Origin: Priapulus caudatus
Lineage: Eukaryota > Priapulida > Priapulimorpha > Priapulimorphida > Priapulidae
DNA: 23,796 bases
NCBI RefSeq assembly: GCF_000485595.1
Contig: NW_014577061.1
Span: 361,034 to 384,829, forward strand
Direction: 5' to 3'
The notes under the pieces were generated by a model, which worked only from the letters and a program-made list of their open reading frames with translations, made no database searches and was not told where the DNA came from. The translations under genes and the position numbers were made by a program. Positions 18,907-23,796 of this stretch are shown here, in pieces. The stretch's first letter is position 1. The number at the start of each line of letters is the position of its first letter.

Positions 18907-20275
18907 AGGGTTAGTTTCATGAATTTTTGGTTCTTGTGACTAACAGTAATGCGGCAGATATATGGTGAGGCTAGCGTACGTGTTTAGTACGGAGGTGAGG
19001 TAGTTAGCCTAGTCGAAATTGCCTATGATGTAAATCAACGCGATCTGTGCAGCCTTTTTCTAATCACGTCAAATATTGTTTCACCGAATGACAACTGTTC
19101 TCTATGTAGTCTCAAGTGTAACCTCTGTGTGATGTGTATGACTGCCACAATGTAAACAGGGTATGTGGATATTGTAGTGGTTTTATGGTGTGATAGTCGG
19201 CATGGTAGCTAACGAGAACCTTACGTGGCAAGTGAGTCAATATCAGAAGATATTACGGCAAGTTCACTGTTTCTAAGCAATCATTGTAGACAATTTTGTA
19301 GTCGTATTTGACAGTGCTTTATTGTGTGCGATTGGAACTTGTAATATCACGTACCATTGTCAAAACCCGATTCGTATTATGCCAGCGCTTGCTTAATGGG
19401 ATGGTATGGTACTGCATCCCCAGAGGCGTGGTATGCCGAAGTCATTGTACTACAGGGTTCTATAATTTGGTCACAAATTTCTACTTTCCCTTAGTAGGTG
19501 TGGGGTAACGGTTCTCTGCATACACATTTAAGTTGGTGTAATTACAATGTAGGTGGCTTAGTAGGCAGCTTTACAGATGTTATAGGCGGTGCTATTGAAT
19601 AGTGAATGTGCAAGCGACGTGTGTATTATTATTAAGCATCAATCGCCAAAAATGAATTTGACTTTGTCGGAACAAAGTAGTTGGCAGCCATTCTTGAAAC
19701 TGCCCTTGAGGTGTAAATTGATTACTGTATCATCAGACTGAATGAGGGAGGGGGGCAAAAATTGGTGAAATTAGAAAATATTTAGGTCAAAAACTATCGA
19801 AGAGTTAATGGAAGATGTATTCCATGAGGAAATTAAACGTTTTTTGAGGATTTGTTAGAGGGTCAAGGTGTAAATACTCAGTCTTTCAGGCATCATCTCT
19901 AGACAAAAGGTTAGATCTGAGTCCTACTTGCTGAAATTTCTCACAAGGAATGATAAAACAGGAACTATGCTAGACAATATTTTAACCACGAAAGATAAAT
20001 AGGAACAGTAACAGTAATTAAATAATGTTTTTTATACATGATTGACAATTATCGCAGATATGAAGTATTGTGACCACTGAATTAGATTGAAAAGCATACA
20101 TGTACGCACGATTGTTTTATGAATGTATAAAGACAATAGCCGCCAACAGTCAAGTTAGTGCCGAGGTGTAGCTAAATACCAGTCGGTCTGTTCCAGCATA
20201 CTTATAATATAAGATGAGAAATATTTGCATGTCTTTGTTGTTTTTCTCAATTTCGCTGCATAACCCATCCAAAAA
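18907..20275. other. Intergenic / possible PSMG2 3' UTR
   Basis: No exon is recognised on either strand. Downstream of PSMG2 on the minus strand, the first AATAAA (TTTATT on the plus strand) that I find is at 19318-19323, about 950 bases past the stop. A nearer variant signal is possible. Confidence 0.4.
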
Positions 20276-20344
20276 TCAGAAAAGCTGTGGCACGGGTCTT
20301 CCAAATAGCAGTCTCCACGATGGTGGTATACTCCATAGATTTGG
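20276..20344 (-). CDS. PSMG2: PSMG2 (proteasome assembly chaperone 2), last exon
   Basis: The exon encodes 22 residues plus TGA: PNLWSIPPSWRLLFGRP, then VPQLF. The IPPSWRLLFG box is the strongly conserved C-terminal signature of PAC2 (vertebrate IPSSWRLLFG, from memory), and the chain ends in a hydrophobic PxLF as in vertebrates. In the family, the PAC1-PAC2 tails dock into pockets of the proteasome alpha ring. The acceptor on the minus strand is GTTTTCAG just before 20344. It starts in phase 0, matching the previous exon, which ends on a full codon. The exon is too short for ordinary ORF finding and was identified by family homology. Confidence 0.92.
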   Translation of the reverse strand, partial: PNLWSIPPSWRLLFGRPVPQLF

Positions 20345-20781
20345 CTGAAAACATTAATATATACACTTATTTGATATAATGATTAAATAACGTGACTTGA
20401 TCGATACAAAAGTTTACATGAAAATGCTTGGAAGTTGAAGAAACAATTTGTACAAAAAGTGGTGAAACATTGGAAGTTAAGAACGAGGACAAGTAAGCAT
20501 ATATAGACTTCTTACAGATATGACTACATACTGTATACGCCATATTTTTCGCGTACAGATATTTTCGCAAATTCAGACTTGACGGACAATTTTGCGGTTT
20601 GTGAATTCCCGAATCAGTGAAGAACAGCGTGTTGTTATTTTCGGGGTCGGGGACGCGTTCGTGAAATTCGCGAAAATTATACTGTACATAATCATTGTAT
20701 ACAGATTGAATAATCGATGTCATCCTGCATTCTAGCAGCAATGGGTTAGTTTTAGATACTATAACAATGGTGCTGACACAC
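20345..20781 (-). other. PSMG2 last intron
   Basis: 437 bases, GT at 20781-20780 and AG at 20346-20345. AT-rich, no repeat or transposon end recognised. The open frame on this strand at 20367-20741 has no family resemblance and is judged non-coding. Confidence 0.75.
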
Positions 20782-20899
20782 CTTGTCTACTAACTGCAGC
20801 CATTGGTTAAGTTGGTCCACTAGACCAAATGCGTCCCCTGTGTTGTCACCCTCAGAGCAAAAGACGAATAACACTACCAGAGGGACATCGCCTTCATTG
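20782..20899 (-). CDS. PSMG2: PSMG2 internal exon, EGDN-x-GLV segment
   Basis: This exon encodes NEGDVPLVVLFVFCSEGDN, then AFGLVDQLNQWLQLVDK. It matches the PAC2 segment with VLLKFVSEGDN and ALGLVEYLNEWLQ (vertebrate, from memory). Acceptor TTGTTTAG precedes 20899; donor GTGTGT follows 20782. Its first base completes a Cys codon with the two last bases of the previous exon, aligning with a Cys in the vertebrate protein. The exon ends in phase 0. Confidence 0.92.
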
Positions 20900-21080
20900 C
20901 TAAACAATGAAAAATTAAATATATAAATACAAATAAAAATGAAATTCTATCAGTGTAAGAGAAAAGGGCGCTTACACCGTGCAAGGTCTCAAAACGTTTA
21001 GTGAACAACCAGACTGCATCTCAATAAATACAGCAAAGTAAGGGGTACATTCCTATAGGGACTGTTGCATCCACAATAAA

Positions 21081-21087
21081 GTGTGTG

Positions 21088-21119
<32 letters not shown>

Positions 21120-21185
21120 TTCATGTTTGCGTTCATGAGTGCATGCTTGCAAGCGTGCGTGCGTGCTTGCGTGCATGTGTGTGTT
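21081..21185. repeat. GTGC / CA-GC microsatellite beside the PSMG2 donor
   Basis: A (GTGC)n tract with GTTCATG interruptions. On the PSMG2 strand it reads as a CA- and GCAC-rich tract starting a few bases inside the intron after the donor at 21191-21190. Confidence 0.9.
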
Positions 21186-21191
21186 CAATAC

Positions 21192-21359
21192 CATAAGTTC
21201 ATGAACAGTTTCGTGATCCCTCCTCCTGGCATGTAGAAGGTGTCATTGGGGTGGTCCGCATAGTCCTTCCTCAGCTCCAGCTGCTTCCACCCGTTGGCTG
21301 ACAACTGCTGCTCACATTGGTTCTCACTATGCTTGTTGCAGATGTACCGGTACTGTGAC
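21192..21359 (-). CDS. PSMG2: PSMG2 internal exon, PGGGITK segment
   Basis: This exon encodes SQYRYIC at its start and FYMPGGGITKLFMNL near its end. PGGGITK is a hallmark of PAC2 (vertebrate IPGGGITK). Acceptor CTGCCTCGGCAG precedes 21359 and donor GTATTG follows 21192. An alternative upstream acceptor (ATAATCAG, about 16 bases earlier) would break the frame with the previous exon, so the inner one was chosen. Without splicing the frame would stop two codons later (TGG TAT TGA), which could be mistaken for the gene's end. A CA/GC microsatellite begins within about 10 bases of the donor. Confidence 0.9.
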
Positions 21360-21439
21360 CTGCCGAGGCAGTAGTCTGATTATGGTAAATTAAAGCCTCA
21401 ATGCTGGCACTAAAGAGCCCTATGACTGATATAATGACG

Positions 21440-21718
21440 CAGGCCCGTAGCCAGGAGGGGTTCGGAGGGTTTGCACAACCCCCCCCCCCGAGCAAAAAAA
21501 ATAAAAAATTTGCAAGAATTTCACCTCAGGTATGCACCAGATCGCTCCATTTTAGTGTAATAATTGCAAAATCTCCATCGTGCCTGAGGGGGGATACCCC
21601 CCTCCCACACCCTCCCCCGCTCGGTCGCTATGCTCCCTCGCTCAGTCGCTTCGCGCCCTCACAAATTGCCAACATTTAAAAACGAACTCCCCCCAATATA
21701 AAGCTGGCTACGGGCCTG
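21440..21718. mobile_element. Short inverted-repeat DNA transposon (MITE), 279 bp, in a PSMG2 intron
   Basis: Perfect 15-bp inverted ends: CAGGCCCGTAGCCAG at 21440-21454 and CTGGCTACGGGCCTG at 21704-21718. An exact 6-bp direct repeat ATGACG flanks it (21434-21439, 21719-21724). The interior has C and G runs and a CTCGCTCAGTCGCTTCGC motif. It is non-coding. It sits 80 bases upstream of a PSMG2 exon acceptor (minus strand). The end sequence resembles that of the hAT-like element in PEDS1 (11 of 15 positions), but the flanking repeat length differs, so the superfamily is open. Confidence 0.85.
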
Positions 21719-21724
21719 ATGACG

Positions 21725-22310
21725 GAAACATATATTGTCAGAGTCCACCTTTAAACATGTATTAATAGGGGATGCTTACACAGTAAGATTGGAGAATACA
21801 CTTCTGAGTAAAATGAACAGGCCTTGTGTGACTGACAGGCAGCTCCAGGCAGTTACTATTGTGATAATAAATTCCAAAAACAATGCTTGGCAACAAATTG
21901 TGTTTAAGTTGCTGAGTTTGGCATGCAAGCATGATAAAGCCATCCAAACTGATCTAACTTGCCCAACTCGGCAACAATATCCAAGGTGGGACATGATTAC
22001 CTTACTTAGGCAATATATATTATATAATATTTAATATACCTATATTACACTGTTGTTCTCACTGGGTCCTAAAGGTAATTGTAAAGTCTTTCAGAAATGT
22101 TTTCTCCCAAACCCTCATGATATGTCAGAAATTTAGTTGGCAATCCCCAGATAATCAAGCCCTGTTTTAACAACTGGTCAGTTTTATATAACGACAAGAC
22201 AATTTAACCTTGGCAAAAGAATCATGAATGAAAACCCCTCAGGAACATCTATTGTTTATCAGAATTTTTGTCAGTATGACTCTTACAAGACATTATAAAT
22301 ATATAAATAC
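21725..22310 (-). other. Remainder of a PSMG2 intron
   Basis: AT-rich intron between the MITE and the exon at 22311. Nothing else recognised; small open frames on both strands are intronic noise. Confidence 0.6.
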
Positions 22311-22429
22311 CCTAATAACTGTGCATCGTTCCTGTAGAAAGCATTCAAGCTGGACAACATCACAACATTTCTGAAATTCCATAACTTTATCCATGATCTC
22401 AACTGCTTCAGGTAGTCAGATTTCTTTCT
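22311..22429 (-). CDS. PSMG2: PSMG2 internal exon, first one seen
   Basis: PSMG2 (PAC2) pairs with PSMG1 to scaffold the alpha ring during assembly of the 20S proteasome in cytosol and nucleus. This exon encodes RKKSDYLKQLRSWIK, then VVMLSSLNAFYRNDAQLLG across the junction. It aligns with the vertebrate KLLSWVK...VIVLSSSHSYQRND segment. Acceptor TTGTTGCCTGCAG precedes 22429; donor GTATTT follows 22311. It starts in phase 0 and ends two bases into a Gly codon completed by the next exon. The four exons together give 474 coding bases (157 residues plus stop), roughly the C-terminal 60 percent of the protein. The N-terminal exons were not found before the window edge. Confidence 0.92.
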
Positions 22430-23690
22430 CTGCAGGCAACAACAAACACAGGTTCTGTGATGAATACATTTAATTTTAATTGTAGCTATATTTTTATTAG
22501 CTTCATGATCATTGTACGGAGCTTGAATGCTTTGGATGCAACAGACAGATTAACACATTTTAAAACACAGTTAAGCTAGGATACTCTCAAGGGTTTAGGC
22601 AAAATTTTACCAATTTTTCATTTTCGACTTTATTCGATGGCTATAACACTATGTGCCACCTCTGTATATGCTCATTTCTCCATATAACGGTACATGTGAA
22701 CTTTTAGAGCGTTTTAATTGCCCGCGTACACGTGTAGTGAGCAGCAGCTGACGTCACTGATGACGACAGAGACATGAAACAACCAGAATTTTCATGATAT
22801 TCACTAAGCCAGTATCATTCAGCATCAACCCTCCTACAGCTGCCATCTGCCAGTGATAGTTGAAATTGCCGCGCGACCGAAAATAGCCCCGTTTCCCTTG
22901 TTACACACCTTGCATTAAGGCGCGTGTTTAATTGTTGACACATAGCTAATTAGTAATGGCATGCAGTACACATCGTACGCGCGTTTTGCATGAAAGTGCG
23001 GTGGTAACCTCGTAATTTCTCACAATTTTTCAAGGTGCATGGAACATATTACCAATTTAGTGGTGTCAGTTAGTCATGGATATGTCGCAGTAAGTACTAA
23101 CAGTAGATATTGCACATACGTTCACCCATTTTGCACACAGGCGGTCAATCATTGTGAAAAATAGAAAAACGCTGATTTCTCCATTTTTATTTCTGACATA
23201 GTAGCCGATGTATAAATAGATATTTCTCTGTGATTACAACTCGGATTAATTTAATTTTACACTCGTTTTAATGGTAACATATTGCTGTAAAAAATGTCGT
23301 AAGAGATTGTTATTAAGTGCCGTATTTTATTAGTTATGCCTCTTTATTCGCTAAAATTTTCAATTCTAACACAACTTGATTTTTAAGCAGTTTTTTCAAT
23401 TTTTCTCGGTAAATATGAAACTTAAAGAAAAATCCTGATGCACTATGTTGGTCCATATTGTGCTTAACATGTGGCAAAAATTTTGTATCCTCACTCTTTC
23501 TGGTAGTTGAGAAATATCCAAAATGCCATTTTTACATAACAAGAGCCGCGGAGCGTCTGGGCTCATCTGAGGTCTGTTGCTACGGTTATAAACGTAACAT
23601 TTCAGTCGTGCATAATGATACCTTTGTTAGGCGCAGATATGCAGATACGCAGTTGCGTACACATCATTTCAGCAAACATTTTTTTTATTG
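22430..23690. other. PSMG2 intron or upstream region, no exon seen
   Basis: I searched the minus strand for N-terminal PAC2 segments (the conserved GNNP-type region) and found none. The first half is moderately CpG-containing (22720-22990), the rest AT-rich. The missing N-terminal exons must lie beyond the window's right end, or be too divergent to recognise. Confidence 0.5.
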
Positions 23691-23732
23691 CAGAGAGAGA
23701 GAGCGAGAGAGAGGAAGAGAGAGAGAGAGGGG

Positions 23733-23796
<64 letters not shown>
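23691..23796 (+). repeat. GA microsatellite at the window edge
   Basis: GA dinucleotides with a few C, G and A interruptions run to the last base of the window. The true length is unknown. Confidence 0.95.

Noticed and set aside
21271-21495. 74-codon minus-strand frame
   Set aside because: It overlaps the PSMG2 exon in a different frame and extends into the MITE; the PGGGITK frame is the real one.
22331-22412. Plus-strand frame KAFKLDNITTFLKFHNFIH with AG and GT edges
   Set aside because: Antisense shadow of the PSMG2 exon, whose minus-strand reading matches PAC2 with correct phases.

Overview
The window is eukaryotic, intron-bearing and repeat-rich, and most likely comes from an invertebrate animal, possibly marine. 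The reasons are two metazoan-type genes split by GT-AG introns, TTAGGG-type telomere motifs, many microsatellites, a jockey/CR1-like LINE remnant, tRNA-like units and several short inverted-repeat DNA elements. CpG is not visibly depleted, which argues against a vertebrate. I cannot name the species. There is no bacterial-style operon, CRISPR array or phage.

Two partial genes can be read, in convergent orientation. On the plus strand, three exons (11098-11189, 11936-12154, 15164-15424) encode the C-terminal two thirds of PEDS1/TMEM189 (Kua), the plasmanylethanolamine desaturase that makes the vinyl-ether bond of plasmalogens. On the minus strand, four exons (22429-22311, 21359-21192, 20899-20782, 20344-20276) encode the C-terminal 157 residues of PSMG2 (PAC2), a 20S proteasome assembly chaperone. 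All intron phases join and both genes end in proper stops. Their 5' exons lie outside the window or were not recognised. The two genes do unrelated jobs.

Layout. 1-11000: no gene recognised; CA/GT-rich microsatellites, a 156-bp tandem duplication, a G-rich tract, a 1.3-kb GT-rich degenerate satellite, TATG and GGGAT repeats, a tRNA-like unit and a decayed antisense LINE ending about 250 bp before the first PEDS1 exon. 11098-15424: PEDS1. Its last intron holds a GA microsatellite and extra copies of the start of the last exon; one copy is split by a 1.7-kb hAT-like transposon, which itself carries a foldback element containing a tRNA-like unit and a telomere-repeat array. 15425-20275: intergenic or UTR, with 3'-tail duplications of PEDS1 and a second foldback element with a telomere array. 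20276-22429: PSMG2, with a CA/GC microsatellite next to a splice donor and a short inverted-repeat transposon in one intron. 22430-23796: no exon seen, ending in a GA microsatellite.

The most unusual structure is the remodelled last exon of PEDS1. Its first 54 bases are copied upstream behind intact AG acceptors, and its last codons plus stop are copied twice downstream.
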